A program made the translations under genes and the position numbers. The notes beneath the pieces were generated by a model. That model saw nothing but the letters and a program-made list of their open reading frames with translations, was not told the origin of the DNA and searched no databases. From Xylaria sp. FL1777 (Eukaryota; Ascomycota; Sordariomycetes; Xylariales; Xylariaceae), in contig MU400575.1 in NCBI GenBank assembly GCA_022578965.1, forward strand, positions 124,001-188,000: a stretch of 64,000 bases of DNA. The letters are read 5' to 3'. Numbering within the stretch: the stretch's first letter is position 1; each line of letters opens with the position of its first letter. This document shows positions 44,795 through 55,823 of the stretch, one piece after another.

Positions 44795-46168
44795 CCTCGT
44801 GATTCGAAGACTAGAAACTAGACGGGAGGAAGAGGAAGATGCTACTTACTCTGCCGCGATATAAACGCGCTATTGATCTCGATGGATATGATGTTAATGG
44901 TGATGATGTGTTCCCCTGTCAGAAGCAGGTTTGTGAACGAAGTGAGTTCTCTACAGAACCAAGGAGGTATCTATCCATCTGTCTGTCAAATGGGTGCCTC
45001 GGCTATATAAGGCTAGGCGCGACAAGGTTTGGTGACAGCATCTCGTGCGTGACACCCCATTGCCGGTGTAGATACGTTCTCGTAGTCCTTTCCATGCGTT
45101 AGCAAACAGTCCTAGACCTCTTTGGATCAGATGACTGGGACAGGGCGAACCAGCGAGTGCCAAACATGTGTTCATTCTCCCATACACGCTCTCTATATCT
45201 TCATGACTCTTATCGTAGAGTCGGCGCGGTTACCTAAGGAACTGTGGTACACCCCAACAATACAAAGCTTAATCATGTGATGTCGCCTCCGCTTGCCGTC
45301 ATTTAATAAGATGCCTATGCTGAAAAGTTCAAGTAAGAGACCATTGGGCCCTAATAAAGTTTCGACAGAGGGGACCATGGAGAAGGTAGTGAAGAATATT
45401 TTAGCGAGCCATGACATCCCTTGCTTCCGCAGCTGGAAAGGGCACGCCTATCAGTAGACGCGTAGGCTGTGTCACATCAGTCCGCCCCATTAATCACGAT
45501 TGTTAGACAAAGTCATCTAGCCGAAATAATAATCCGTGAGCAATAATTCTGTGCTTCAGAGTTCGTTGGGTCGATTCGGTTGGCTATTTCGAGTTGCCAT
45601 TCGGAATGGGCCCGATGTTAAGATAATAAGCTTACACCATGACAAAGAGGGTACCTGTGTGAAGCCTATAGATAATGTGAAAGTCATATTGTTACGATTC
45701 TATCTCTTCATCGACTATGCGTTCAGGTTCAAGCTATGTCAAACAATATCGGGCGTAATCATAATATATGGTAGAATGACGACCCTAAGGTAGCGCCCAC
45801 CAATCCACGCTCCTGGGACACTAACCACGTGTTTTGAGATTGCATTATTGACTAGCAACAAGTACACGGGCATCACAAAATTAAGGCAAGATGTCATAAT
45901 TTTCGACATCGGATTTTCATCTCTCATTACCGTAGCCGTGGGATGCCCGCCATTCCACATACGCATACAATATAGTACCCTCTAACCGTACCTAAACACC
46001 ATGCGTCGTACATGTGTGTACGAAACCCAACCCCGACCTAGAAACCGTGTTTCCATGATGAAAATTCCCAAATACAAAACTAACCATGAAAAATGCACCG
46101 AACGCCATGCCATTTTGCAACCAGTTCCAGTATCATACACATATTCAGCCAAAGCTATCTTCGCAGCC
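44795..46168. other. intergenic, no gene seen
   Basis: AT-leaning spacer down to the 3' end of the septation scaffold gene. Only short ORFs, and no recognisable element. Confidence 0.5.
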
Positions 46169-49100
46169 CTACTGCTGAGATTCATCTTCCGGCTCTTTCT
46201 CTCCTGTTTGGACGATACTGGTTTCCATCAGTGCTTTCCATACGTCATCCATTTTCGAGGTGCTATCCTTTGAAACGGGAAGGCCATCCAACATCTTAAG
46301 TTGCCTACAGTCTTTGAGGACGACCATATCGTAGACACGTTTACGCATTCTTGTACCTATGTCAAGACGGCTCGCGAACTTCTCCTGACGCTCAACATCT
46401 ACATCCGGCAGTGTGAATGGGTCGAGCTCGACTTTCTTTCCGTCGTCCTCAACAGAGACGAGGGTGTGCACGGGGGCATAGAACCCGAGCGTCGCGCCGT
46501 TATTTCTGAGGTCGAGTCGCGACAGGTGTGGAAACTCGGCGAGCGCACTGGAGATTTTCCCAGCCTCAGACAATCTATTACCAACCGCGAGAAGCTTCTT
46601 GAGCCTTGGGATGTAGCGCAGAGGCCAAAGATCGTCGATCGCGTTAAAGTTGATGTTAAGCATGCGCAAATTCGGCATCAGCTGCCCAATATCTGGTGCT
46701 AGGAATTGAAGGCCACAGTTGGCTAATTCGAGATACTGTAGATTGAGGAAGTCTACCCGAGGGTTGAAACCAGAGAGTCGGTTGCCTGACAAGAATAGTT
46801 TTCTAACCTCGCATGCCGAGTCGAGGAAAGAAGTATCGAGAATATCGCTTCCCTTTTGTTCTCGAAGCGAAAGGCTATCAAGGCGGCGACACTGTGAGAG
46901 GCCAGTGATTGTCGTGATTTTGTTTCGATCGGCATGGAGGAGACGTAAGGAGGGGAGAACAGCAAGATCAAGAGTCTCTAAATCATTGTTTGATAGCTTT
47001 AAGAACTTGAGAGACAGCGAGGATCGGCCGTCAGATGGGGCAAAGGATGTCAAACAGTTATGCTGAAGGTTGAGTGTACTGAGACAAGTGAGCTGTTCGC
47101 TGTTCTCAAATGTAACAATCTGGTTATTTTCCAAGTCCAACTCAGCCAAATGCTGCATTTTCGTGCCGTCGAAGTCAACATGTGTAATCAAATTACCCCT
47201 GGCCCGTAATACTTGTAAGCTGTCATGGAATTTAATACCGTCTAAGCTAGTAATTTGATTGTTATCGGCGCGAAGAGTTCGGAGATGAACAAGGTCCTTG
47301 AATGCCGAGAGACTCTTAATCTGGTTGTTAGACACGTCGACGTATTGGAGATTGATGAGTTGCCTCCATGCCGTCAACTCAGAGAGAACGTTATGCGTCA
47401 TACGTAGGTTGCGCACGCTCTGCGGCACACCATCTAGGTGAGGAACCTTGTTGTTTGAGGCGTCTAAGGTGACCAATGTTGTGCAAAACTCGTCAAGCAT
47501 ATGAAGGGTGTCCAACTGTTTGTTACTAAGATCAAGCTCGGGCACCGACTCCCAGTCAGGTTCGAAAGGTTCGACTTCTGTTATCTTCTCGACGAGGCTC
47601 CGAACTGCTTTAGACATGGTCTTTTTGGAGCCATCACCGGTCATAAGGTACTGATCACCCATGACATAGCTTACTTCGAGTGCGCAAGAGTTATCCATTT
47701 GATGAACCGTGAATTCAGACATGGGGCTCAAAGACAATGTGCCAACATATTGTCCAATTATAGGACTTCCAAACACGGCTGTGGTCCTGGCCGGATCAGG
47801 TGTTGCCATTACGACGCTCAGTTCGGGATTTCCCATGGGTTCTGGCTCAGATGGAGCGATCCCAGACTCCTCGTGTATACTGATATGCTTTTGATGGATC
47901 TGTTCAACATGCTCTTCGGTAGGCGTATCTTCATCTCGCTCGTCGATGCGTGAAACAGGTCGGGGGATGAAAGCCTGTCCTTCAACAGACATGTTTTTTG
48001 AAACGCCTCGCGATCGACTTCGAGACGAAGATCTGGTGGTAGTCATGGCATTGATAGGTCTTCCTATCCTCCCATGTTTACCTCCTTTTATTGAGTCGGC
48101 TGCGATACTACCCAATGACTGTTTTAGGTTAGACTCCTCTGAGCAACTGCCATCGTCGGGATTTATCTGGGGAATATCTTGAATAATGGAAGCAATCGGT
48201 GACGAAAAGGTGATTGTGAGATTCCTCCGGCGAGACGGAGTAGCTTTCTGTATTCGATCTTCGTGGAGTGATATCTCATGTTCAATCTCCTCGTCATCTT
48301 CGACAGCGGTTTCGATGTTAGAGCGAGCATTTTCTTTGGAGAAGTGTTTGGAATCAAAAGATTCTTCTGCTGCAGTGCTTGGTTTGGATGAAATCCAGCT
48401 TAGAGAACTATCGTTTTGCGGTTCTTGGCCAGAATTAGAGTCGCTTTTCCTAGACGACAAATCGAGATGCTTTTTTTCCTTTATTGTATCCACAGTCAAA
48501 TCGGGGATGCTCGCGAATGGATCATCTTCGCTATCTTCAGAAGGAAGAATATTCAAGGTCGGCCTCGGTGTCTTCACTTTCTGCCACAACTTATTCACAT
48601 CGTCAAATACCATATTGCCTACCTGGTTGCCAATAAGCTGGGCAACCACATCTGGCGCAATAAGGCGCCTTGAATCCGATCCTCGCGATGACCCAGTGGG
48701 TACAGATCGTCTAGTTGAGCCGCCAGAAGATTGACTCTTATGAGAAGAGAATTCCATGGGATTGCTACTCGCTTCTCGTTGCTCGGGATTGCGGGAGATT
48801 CTAACATTCGGAATGTCGCTGACAACGCCACCTTCCTCGTAGATTTGGCCCACCTGGCTCGACGAGCAACCATGCTGGTTCACGCTAATAGCACTATGCG
48901 ATTGCTGGTCATTGATCTGTGAGCTTTTCATAGACCGCAGTGATTGGCTCAGCAGATCAACAAGATCATCACGTTCCTCGTATTTTTTGAGCTGATTCGC
49001 AAGCTCTGGATCTTCTTGCCGCATTGGCAACCTCGAGATAGGCCGTCCATCCCTGCTGGGTGGCCGCGAAAAAGGCTCTCGTGTCGACTCCTGGAAAGAA

Positions 49101-51634
49101 TCTTCGGTCATGACAGACTCGCTATGGGTCGGCCGGTGTGAGCTCTCAGCTTCAGATTCTTCAACACTTGCTAATCCGGTCATCGGTCGCGCTTTATTCC
49201 TTATCATCGCCATCACTTCCTCAGCTGCGTCGAAGAAGTCTTGTGTTTTCATTGAGGTCTTGCGGGAACTATTAGCAGCAATATCCTCTCCAACATCCTT
49301 AGAGACGAGATCTTTAGCTGAACCCGGGCCTGGATTGAAGTCAAGCTCAGCTAGTGGTGGTCTGTCGCGTAGTCCCGACGCTCTCTGGGTTGGGGTTGGG
49401 GATCTGGGTCGTAGAACATGGTGTACGCTTTGAGAATGTGGATCGAGAAGTTTGTGTATTTCGGTCTGACGTGCGTGTTTACGATCCCGCGTGATCGCAG
49501 ACTGCATAGTGTGATGTGATGATTGTACCGTTCCTATAGCCGCGCGCCAATCTTCAAGGCCATATGCAATATCTGATCGGTGTAAGGTTCTGCGTCTTTT
49601 CGGTGTTGGGTCTTTTGACGGTGACGTTCGTGGTCGTTTCCCTTCTGAACCATCCCGGATGGAAATCGATGGAGGCAGAGAGCGCCGCCCGCCCAAGCCA
49701 GTCGAAATTCTTGAACGCAACCCGTCCCATGACCTCGAGATGCGAATGAAACGAGCAGAAGACCTAGAGCGACTTATCTTGTGTCGATGCCGCCTAATAA
49801 CTAGAGACTCTCCTTCAGACGGCATATCTTCATGTATATCAAACTTGAGAGCACTAGATGAAGGAATTCGGCTCCGCGGCGGTGTCAGATTCTCCTTCTC
49901 TTCCAAATGGGAGGGAATGCTGGAAACTAGAGAGACGTCTCCTTCAAACCTATATTGATCTAGCTCCCCAGCACCAAATTTATTAACGGCATCAGACATT
50001 TTATGGTGAGTAGAACCAAGAGGACTAGCCCCCCTTGTGATAGTGGCGGGGGAACCGGTGATTTCATCGTGAAATTCGGACTCGGTGTATACTTCTGATA
50101 TTGGTGACGTAGCGGTTTCATCCGCGGAACCCGGAAACCCATTGCTCTGCTGATCTTCAAATTGGCTGATTCGTCGAAGGAGAGTTTGATTAGTGAAGGT
50201 GTCATACGGCCCAAATAATTTTAACGGACTTGAAGTCTTGACTAAAACAGGTTGTAACCGTTTCTCAGGGCTTGGATGAGGAGCGCGAGGTAAAGATGGA
50301 CTGGGCGGTGATGCTAGGGTTTTCCTGTCACCCGCTAATACAAATCTCCCGGTACTAACAGTAGGGAATTGTTTTGGGGTGCTAGCTTGAAGTGAAGACT
50401 CTGGGAGCATATCTGAGGTGTCAATATTAATTGGAGGGCTTAGAGGGTGTCGATGAAACGACCCGTTAATTGAGGATTCTCCCCTTCGAAGGTTTAAGAA
50501 GCCGCCATTCTTAGCATAGTCTTCGGTATTTTCAGTGTCTCCGACTACATCAATGGTATCGATCGTCTTGCCCGAAACTATATCTGGTTCCGAGTCTAGT
50601 ATCATTTGGTTCCTTCGTAAAATTTCAAGCTTCTTTCGTAATTGATGGGCCGGAAGTTCCATAGGCGCAAAAGAAACTCTCCCACTCTCTGAACTATGAC
50701 GGGCAATGAATATGGGACTAAAGTCCTCGTTCCTGGTATCACTTTGGCCACTAGTCTTCCGTGATTCGTCGAGCAGCTGCTTCCTCTGGAAGGACATTGC
50801 AGAACTTTCGGCTTTGCTATCGAGCTTCGTTTCTGATTCGTCACAATCCTTATTTTCAGGCCGGGCCGCCTCGTTACTGGGAATACTGGCACTGTGGTGC
50901 TTCGTCGGTCGAAAGAAAACTGGTTTAGGAAGGCTAATGTCGTGAACAGAGGACTCGTAACTGCCTTGCTCGGAAATGTCGTCTTTGTCGCCGAGAGTGT
51001 CTCGTTGGTTACCCGAGTAGGGCGGAGGGCTCGAAGGCAAGGTGGTTTCATTTATGGTATGGCCCTCGATTTCAATTGACGCAGCATTACATGCGTCTGA
51101 TGCAGGTGGTGGTCGAAATATGTTTTCTAACCCAGCTGCTACTGAACTGAAAAGATCTTTGGCTTCACCATAATCTAGCTCCCCGTATATCAACCTTCTT
51201 TTCCATTCTGGTGCATCTTCGCGACCCTTCGATGGCGAAGCGCTATGCGACTTGGTATCTAGAATAGAGTTGTGGATGACAGAGCTAGTTGTGGAGGCAG
51301 AAGCGGATCGACTGAGGTGGCGCCCGCGATATGACGCCTTCGTTTCTTGTGAGAGCCTCGAAGGCCCCAGCTGGGCAGCCCTAATGTTGATATCATTCGG
51401 ACTGCGCTCGCTAAGGACACTGGGACTGCTGTGAAGGAGCTGATGCTGGGGTCGCTTCATTCCAGCATTTGCACCGTTGAATCGCGGGATGCGACTGGCG
51501 CGATCCCGGACATTTTCGGACATGGTGGAAACAGGAGGGCTCGAGGGCATGGGAAGTTGTGCTTGTGATGTGTCGGACCTTGGCTGTGACTCCCAATCCT
51601 CCGACAATGAGTCTAGCCAGGCATGATGCGCCAT
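46169..51634 (-). CDS. cdc11: septation initiation network scaffold Cdc11/Nud1-like, leucine-rich repeat protein
   Basis: A single 1821-codon frame. The start, HAWLDSLSEDWESQPRSD, matches what I recall for fungal Cdc11-type scaffolds. About 1300 residues of Ser/Pro-rich disordered sequence follow. Near 319-324 lies RVSFAP, a candidate PP1-docking RVxF motif, followed by a short helix (QLRKKLEILRRN). From about 1365 to 1745 comes an LRR solenoid: LDLSNKQLDTL, LVTLDASNNKVPHLDGV, LQYVDVSNNQIKSLSAF, LRTLRADNNQITSLDGI, LAELDLENNQIVTFEN and LKLSNNDLETLDL. The order (disordered N-terminus, C-terminal LRR) is that of S. pombe Cdc11 and S. cerevisiae Nud1 (SnaD in Aspergillus). These proteins tether the septation/mitotic-exit cascade to the spindle pole body. 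It shares a divergent promoter with the next gene. Confidence 0.9.
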   Translation of the reverse strand: MAHHAWLDSLSEDWESQPRSDTSQAQLPMPSSPPVSTMSENVRDRASRIPRFNGANAGMKRPQHQLLHSSPSVLSERSPNDINIRAAQLGPSRLSQETKASYRGRHLSRSASASTTSSVIHNSILDTKSHSASPSKGREDAPEWKRRLIYGELDYGEAKDLFSSVAAGLENIFRPPPASDACNAASIEIEGHTINETTLPSSPPPYSGNQRDTLGDKDDISEQGSYESSVHDISLPKPVFFRPTKHHSASIPSNEAARPENKDCDESETKLDSKAESSAMSFQRKQLLDESRKTSGQSDTRNEDFSPIFIARHSSESGRVSFAPMELPAHQLRKKLEILRRNQMILDSEPDIVSGKTIDTIDVVGDTENTEDYAKNGGFLNLRRGESSINGSFHRHPLSPPINIDTSDMLPESSLQASTPKQFPTVSTGRFVLAGDRKTLASPPSPSLPRAPHPSPEKRLQPVLVKTSSPLKLFGPYDTFTNQTLLRRISQFEDQQSNGFPGSADETATSPISEVYTESEFHDEITGSPATITRGASPLGSTHHKMSDAVNKFGAGELDQYRFEGDVSLVSSIPSHLEEKENLTPPRSRIPSSSALKFDIHEDMPSEGESLVIRRHRHKISRSRSSARFIRISRSWDGLRSRISTGLGGRRSLPPSISIRDGSEGKRPRTSPSKDPTPKRRRTLHRSDIAYGLEDWRAAIGTVQSSHHTMQSAITRDRKHARQTEIHKLLDPHSQSVHHVLRPRSPTPTQRASGLRDRPPLAELDFNPGPGSAKDLVSKDVGEDIAANSSRKTSMKTQDFFDAAEEVMAMIRNKARPMTGLASVEESEAESSHRPTHSESVMTEDSFQESTREPFSRPPSRDGRPISRLPMRQEDPELANQLKKYEERDDLVDLLSQSLRSMKSSQINDQQSHSAISVNQHGCSSSQVGQIYEEGGVVSDIPNVRISRNPEQREASSNPMEFSSHKSQSSGGSTRRSVPTGSSRGSDSRRLIAPDVVAQLIGNQVGNMVFDDVNKLWQKVKTPRPTLNILPSEDSEDDPFASIPDLTVDTIKEKKHLDLSSRKSDSNSGQEPQNDSSLSWISSKPSTAAEESFDSKHFSKENARSNIETAVEDDEEIEHEISLHEDRIQKATPSRRRNLTITFSSPIASIIQDIPQINPDDGSCSEESNLKQSLGSIAADSIKGGKHGRIGRPINAMTTTRSSSRSRSRGVSKNMSVEGQAFIPRPVSRIDERDEDTPTEEHVEQIHQKHISIHEESGIAPSEPEPMGNPELSVVMATPDPARTTAVFGSPIIGQYVGTLSLSPMSEFTVHQMDNSCALEVSYVMGDQYLMTGDGSKKTMSKAVRSLVEKITEVEPFEPDWESVPELDLSNKQLDTLHMLDEFCTTLVTLDASNNKVPHLDGVPQSVRNLRMTHNVLSELTAWRQLINLQYVDVSNNQIKSLSAFKDLVHLRTLRADNNQITSLDGIKFHDSLQVLRARGNLITHVDFDGTKMQHLAELDLENNQIVTFENSEQLTCLSTLNLQHNCLTSFAPSDGRSSLSLKFLKLSNNDLETLDLAVLPSLRLLHADRNKITTITGLSQCRRLDSLSLREQKGSDILDTSFLDSACEVRKLFLSGNRLSGFNPRVDFLNLQYLELANCGLQFLAPDIGQLMPNLRMLNINFNAIDDLWPLRYIPRLKKLLAVGNRLSEAGKISSALAEFPHLSRLDLRNNGATLGFYAPVHTLVSVEDDGKKVELDPFTLPDVDVERQEKFASRLDIGTRMRKRVYDMVVLKDCRQLKMLDGLPVSKDSTSKMDDVWKALMETSIVQTGEKEPEDESQQ

Positions 51635-52583
51635 TATGTCTCGAGCAGCTGGCTGGCCGTCGCTGATCTGGTAGGGGGTGGTCTAGGATTTCCATATACC
51701 ACCCATCAAGGAGGAAGGTAAATATCAATCCGACAGATGTGGTAGTGTTGAAGAGTAATGATACCGGAGTCGAGTGTTGGACCGTGTCGCAATGTTTATA
51801 GTAATGTGGGGGGGTGTTCGGCGTAATTGGGTCCAGGGAGGTGAGTTTAACAAGATTGTTTGGAGTATCAATCAAAGATAAAATGTCGTGAACCGTATGA
51901 TGATATCAATTTTTGTGCGCTGAATGACCAAGAAGCAAAGCCGTAGCTAACGCGTCTGTGAAGGTCGAGTAGCGTGCAGTCTACATGTATGCAGGTGGCA
52001 TGTGTGTGGGATGTGGTGCATCATGAATGTGTTGAATGTACAAAGGTACCTTCTTATCAATACATACATACCATGCTGAACGCGAATCTAGCCCTATTGT
52101 TTGAAACATGGGTCTGCCGGTTTCTCGGGCAACCAGCTTCCATTGTACACTAGCCTTTGTATTTCTCCACTATGTAGGTATTGCCCCCACTTGACCCTAT
52201 TGAGGCTTAGCCTACAGAGATACACTTTGGCTCAGCCCCATTAATACTCAATTTCCAAGCCTCAATTACTTCTGGGTCAAGCCACACATTTTCACTTAAC
52301 GCGTCCGTCGCGTGTTGCGTCCAAAAATGGGGAGCGCTATAAGTGGAGTAACCACCATAACCCAGCAACCACCCTGGACCAGAAGTCAATAGCCATCGAA
52401 AGACCGTTAGTCAAGGCTTAGCCCAACAACAAGGACGGACATTGAACCTTTTCTAACATTTTGGACCCTCATAGCCTCTACCTATTCCATCTTACCTTCA
52501 TCAAAGACTAATACTACAACTGCATGAGGTCTCACTCTTGGGATATGTAGGTAGTACCTAAATCAAGGTGATTCAAGAGACTT
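51635..52583. promoter_or_regulatory. shared divergent promoter region of cdc11 and the 1079-residue protein gene
   Basis: About 950 bp between two outward-facing start codons. AT-rich, with a GTAGGTAGTACCTA word at about 52548-52561 just before the plus-strand gene. No supported ORF. Confidence 0.45.
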
Positions 52584-55500
52584 GTGAAGCTGGGCGCAAT
52601 TATGGACCGATACACTCGCAACATCGATCCGTGGGGTCAGACTTGTCTAGGCAATGAACCCATTTACTGCGATGGGCCGTCACCCTTGAACTCCGACGAT
52701 ATCATTTGCCCAGGCTCTGATGATGAGACGGACGAAGCAACTAAGGTCGCTAAAACATTACGATACGAGGAGCAAGGCCGTCGGTATTTGCAAGGCAGAC
52801 CTCTTCGCATCCTCTCCGCTTCTCTCCACGGCCCTTTTGATAAAGCTTCTGGGTGGCAGAACCCTTGGCTCCCGAATCGCCCTCCACAAGATATACAACG
52901 CCTCAACAATCCCTCCCTGCCGCCAGCAGCCTCCCAGGGAGCCCAACACGAGAGCAACACACCGGAAGATAAACTATCGAATGAGGAAGATGGCACAATC
53001 CGAGATGTGGACGATTCCATGGAATGTCACTTGCCAAGCCCACAAAGTCACCAAGATCTCCGATTTTTTAATAGCTCCTCGCACTTCGAAAAACACTCTA
53101 GGATTGAATCGTGGGCAGAAAATGTCCCCGGAGATTTTCTGGAGAAAGATCAATTCTGGGCACCAGACAATGAGTCTGCAGACCGTAATGCTGACTCTGC
53201 TCCGAAACGTCCAGCAGGTAAAAACTGGCTAAGGCGACGGCCAGCGAAAAGAAGAATGCTCCCCGCTTCTCAGGGTACAGAAGCAACATCAACTCCAACC
53301 CCGACACCGACGGCTCAGTTAGGCGCGAGAAGAAGCAAGAATCCTGTAATCGGAAAAGTGTCAGCAAATCGTAGTTTCGAAATGACCACGCCATCCTCAA
53401 GTCCTGACCGGGGACCTAGGGAGTCTCCGAAATCAGTCGAACGTCAACCGGTGTCTTCATATGGTGAATACGAACAGCCAACTTCTTCAATTGTATCCGC
53501 AGGAGATTTCCAGACCTCTGCTGAGCCAACCATACGAAGTAGAAAAGAAGAAGGAGGAGGAGAAGAAGACCACCACCACCACCAACGCGAATATAGGCCA
53601 AACCCCGTAAATGATGGGGCATTCGAAGACAGGAGCCGGGGTCAAGCCCAGACGACGACGTCTCATAATATCGAAGAACACAAAGAAATTAACGATTTAG
53701 AGAATTACGCCGATGCAAGCTTTTGCTATCGAGCTCGACAGCTAAAGCGAGCCACGCCTTCAGCAACATCCGATGCAACGGTTACTGATTGTCCTCTACA
53801 AAACACGAAAACTGAGGTGCCTATATCACCTAAACATGACGTAGCAGCAAACATATCATCCAACTCGGATATTCGAGAATCTAATCTGAACATGACGCGC
53901 AACCATTTGAATTCTAGTGATGTCGAGCATGCGAAATGGCCAAAGAATAATTCTGATTCTACCACAACTGATGACGAATCTGAACACCCTACACTTTCGG
54001 TCCCTCAACCAGACAACAGCCTACTTCAGTCTTACATCGGCATGTTCCGGAATGGTGATATCACGGATCTAAATGCAGACACTACTAGCGTTTCACGAGT
54101 CAATATAGACCGGCCTCTAAGCGATATAACATCAGACAAGCACGCTTCTCGGCTTAATATTCGCAACAATGTTCCACACAATGCCCCTGAAATCAAGGAG
54201 GCTAGGAGCATGAGTACAGGACCGTTTTTCGACGAGGGTGTAACTCTTGTAAACGACCCAATGGATATGGAGAATCCAGGAGATATCGGACTCATCCCCC
54301 AAAATATAAACCATTATTGCTCTGAGGCCTTTTCTCTTCTTCAACTCTATGCAATCTCAGCCACCAACCTTGCAAATGCCAACCAACGATCCCAATGTTA
54401 TAACGCCACTCCCCCAACTGAAACGAAAGATGCTACAAGCGGTACTGTGGTAACACTATCTCAGCAAGAACCAGCGGAATTTCAGTTAATAAATATTAAG
54501 CCTACAAGTCACAGTTTACAGGAAGAATCGACAAATTTGGTCGCTAGTGCTGACCCAACTTCAGGCCAAGGTGATAAAGACATCGCTGAAGTTATAACTG
54601 AAGAGCAGACTGCTCCACCCGAGAAACAAAGTCCCTGGGAACCTCTATGTACTGCTAGCGATAGTTTCCTGCCTGGTGATGATAACACAGGGCGAGTTGA
54701 TGACGAACCTCGGAAGTCACCAGCACAAGGCATTGCAACATTGCTTGATTCTCCAAGATTGATCTACTATTCTCCCGCAATTCGTCCCTCGCAACAAAGC
54801 CCCTGGGCTGAAGAGGTCGCCGAACCGGCGAACTCAACCGGACTAGAAGGGACCGCAGGTATGGAAACAGCCGTCATCACAAACGTCGAATTGCCTGAAA
54901 TACACCCAAGTCCACTCCTACGAGGACATCAAGAACACATGGAGACCGCCTCTTCGTCAGTTTTACTGTCTGTTCCAAGGAAGCCATCCCAAGAGCCTCG
55001 TATATCTCAGTATCTCGAATCAGATATTGTCCAAGAGGGAGAACCTAGCCCAACTACTCAAGGGTTTCTTTATACCCCTACCCCTCTAGTTGCCCGACAA
55101 TCAACACCGGATGGCGAAGTATCAATCCGATCCTTTTCAAACTTCAACTTTTCTTCGCCTCAGCGGTTACCTTGCCTTCCTAGTACCTCTGTATGTCGAA
55201 GCATTCTTAGCAGTGGAAAATATTTAAGTACACGGACAAGCACAAAGTCAACTAGGCGAGTGTTATTTGCCCCGTTACCTCATGAACAAGAGGACGACAG
55301 TAATCAGCTCTCTACGAAGTCGAGAGCGGCATCGCCCCCACCCCCGATGCTAGTTAACCTTGAAGAAGAGATTGTCGACGGCAAATATCGAAATCATTTC
55401 GATGTCATGAATCGCCGTCTTAGCGTCCACGGGACACCAACTCTTCGACATCGTCAACGCTTACTACCAAGCTCCTCACAACAGAACCCCAAGAGCCCTT

Positions 55501-55823
55501 CAGTTGAGGCCATGGCAGAGGCATTCCGAGAGGCAGATGCACAGCTGTTAGACTATACAGACAATGTGGTTCAAAGCGATAAAGCCAACGAGGAAGGATC
55601 GGAGTTTGGCGAGGTCGAAAAAAGGCCTCAGTCTCCATGGCAACATGACACTCAGGGGACCGATGATGTCGCTATCGTCATGGGTAATCTAAATCAATTT
55701 CTAGATATGTGGGATGTCGACACAGAAATTGACAGAAACCGAGCCGAGCTTGACGAGACGGGAACACATGAGGTACCAGTAATCAGTGATATGGGCATTC
55801 CACAGGGTGTTGGCGGTTGGTAA
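52584..55823 (+). CDS. large disordered fungal protein with QSPW motifs, function unknown
   Basis: A single frame of 1079 codons. The best-conserved-looking part is the N-terminus: DRYTRNIDPWGQTCLG, then RRYLQGRPLRILSASLHGPF and ASGWQNPWLP. I recall this from uncharacterised filamentous-fungal proteins, some labelled protamine P1-like. The middle is Ser/Thr/Asn-rich and disordered. The C-terminal third has three exact QSPW motifs (coding 54628-54639, 54795-54806, 55629-55640) and an RVLFAP motif (residues 892-897) resembling a PP1-docking site. It also has SRAASPPPPM and a final helical segment (EAMAEAFREADAQLLDYTDN). A His/Glu low-complexity patch (GGGEEDHHHHQ) lies near residue 330. The ATG at 52602 (MDRYTRNIDPWG) is an alternative start. 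Nuclear or cell-cycle role is only suggested by its neighbour. Confidence 0.8.
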   Translation: MKLGAIMDRYTRNIDPWGQTCLGNEPIYCDGPSPLNSDDIICPGSDDETDEATKVAKTLRYEEQGRRYLQGRPLRILSASLHGPFDKASGWQNPWLPNRPPQDIQRLNNPSLPPAASQGAQHESNTPEDKLSNEEDGTIRDVDDSMECHLPSPQSHQDLRFFNSSSHFEKHSRIESWAENVPGDFLEKDQFWAPDNESADRNADSAPKRPAGKNWLRRRPAKRRMLPASQGTEATSTPTPTPTAQLGARRSKNPVIGKVSANRSFEMTTPSSSPDRGPRESPKSVERQPVSSYGEYEQPTSSIVSAGDFQTSAEPTIRSRKEEGGGEEDHHHHQREYRPNPVNDGAFEDRSRGQAQTTTSHNIEEHKEINDLENYADASFCYRARQLKRATPSATSDATVTDCPLQNTKTEVPISPKHDVAANISSNSDIRESNLNMTRNHLNSSDVEHAKWPKNNSDSTTTDDESEHPTLSVPQPDNSLLQSYIGMFRNGDITDLNADTTSVSRVNIDRPLSDITSDKHASRLNIRNNVPHNAPEIKEARSMSTGPFFDEGVTLVNDPMDMENPGDIGLIPQNINHYCSEAFSLLQLYAISATNLANANQRSQCYNATPPTETKDATSGTVVTLSQQEPAEFQLINIKPTSHSLQEESTNLVASADPTSGQGDKDIAEVITEEQTAPPEKQSPWEPLCTASDSFLPGDDNTGRVDDEPRKSPAQGIATLLDSPRLIYYSPAIRPSQQSPWAEEVAEPANSTGLEGTAGMETAVITNVELPEIHPSPLLRGHQEHMETASSSVLLSVPRKPSQEPRISQYLESDIVQEGEPSPTTQGFLYTPTPLVARQSTPDGEVSIRSFSNFNFSSPQRLPCLPSTSVCRSILSSGKYLSTRTSTKSTRRVLFAPLPHEQEDDSNQLSTKSRAASPPPPMLVNLEEEIVDGKYRNHFDVMNRRLSVHGTPTLRHRQRLLPSSSQQNPKSPSVEAMAEAFREADAQLLDYTDNVVQSDKANEEGSEFGEVEKRPQSPWQHDTQGTDDVAIVMGNLNQFLDMWDVDTEIDRNRAELDETGTHEVPVISDMGIPQGVGGW

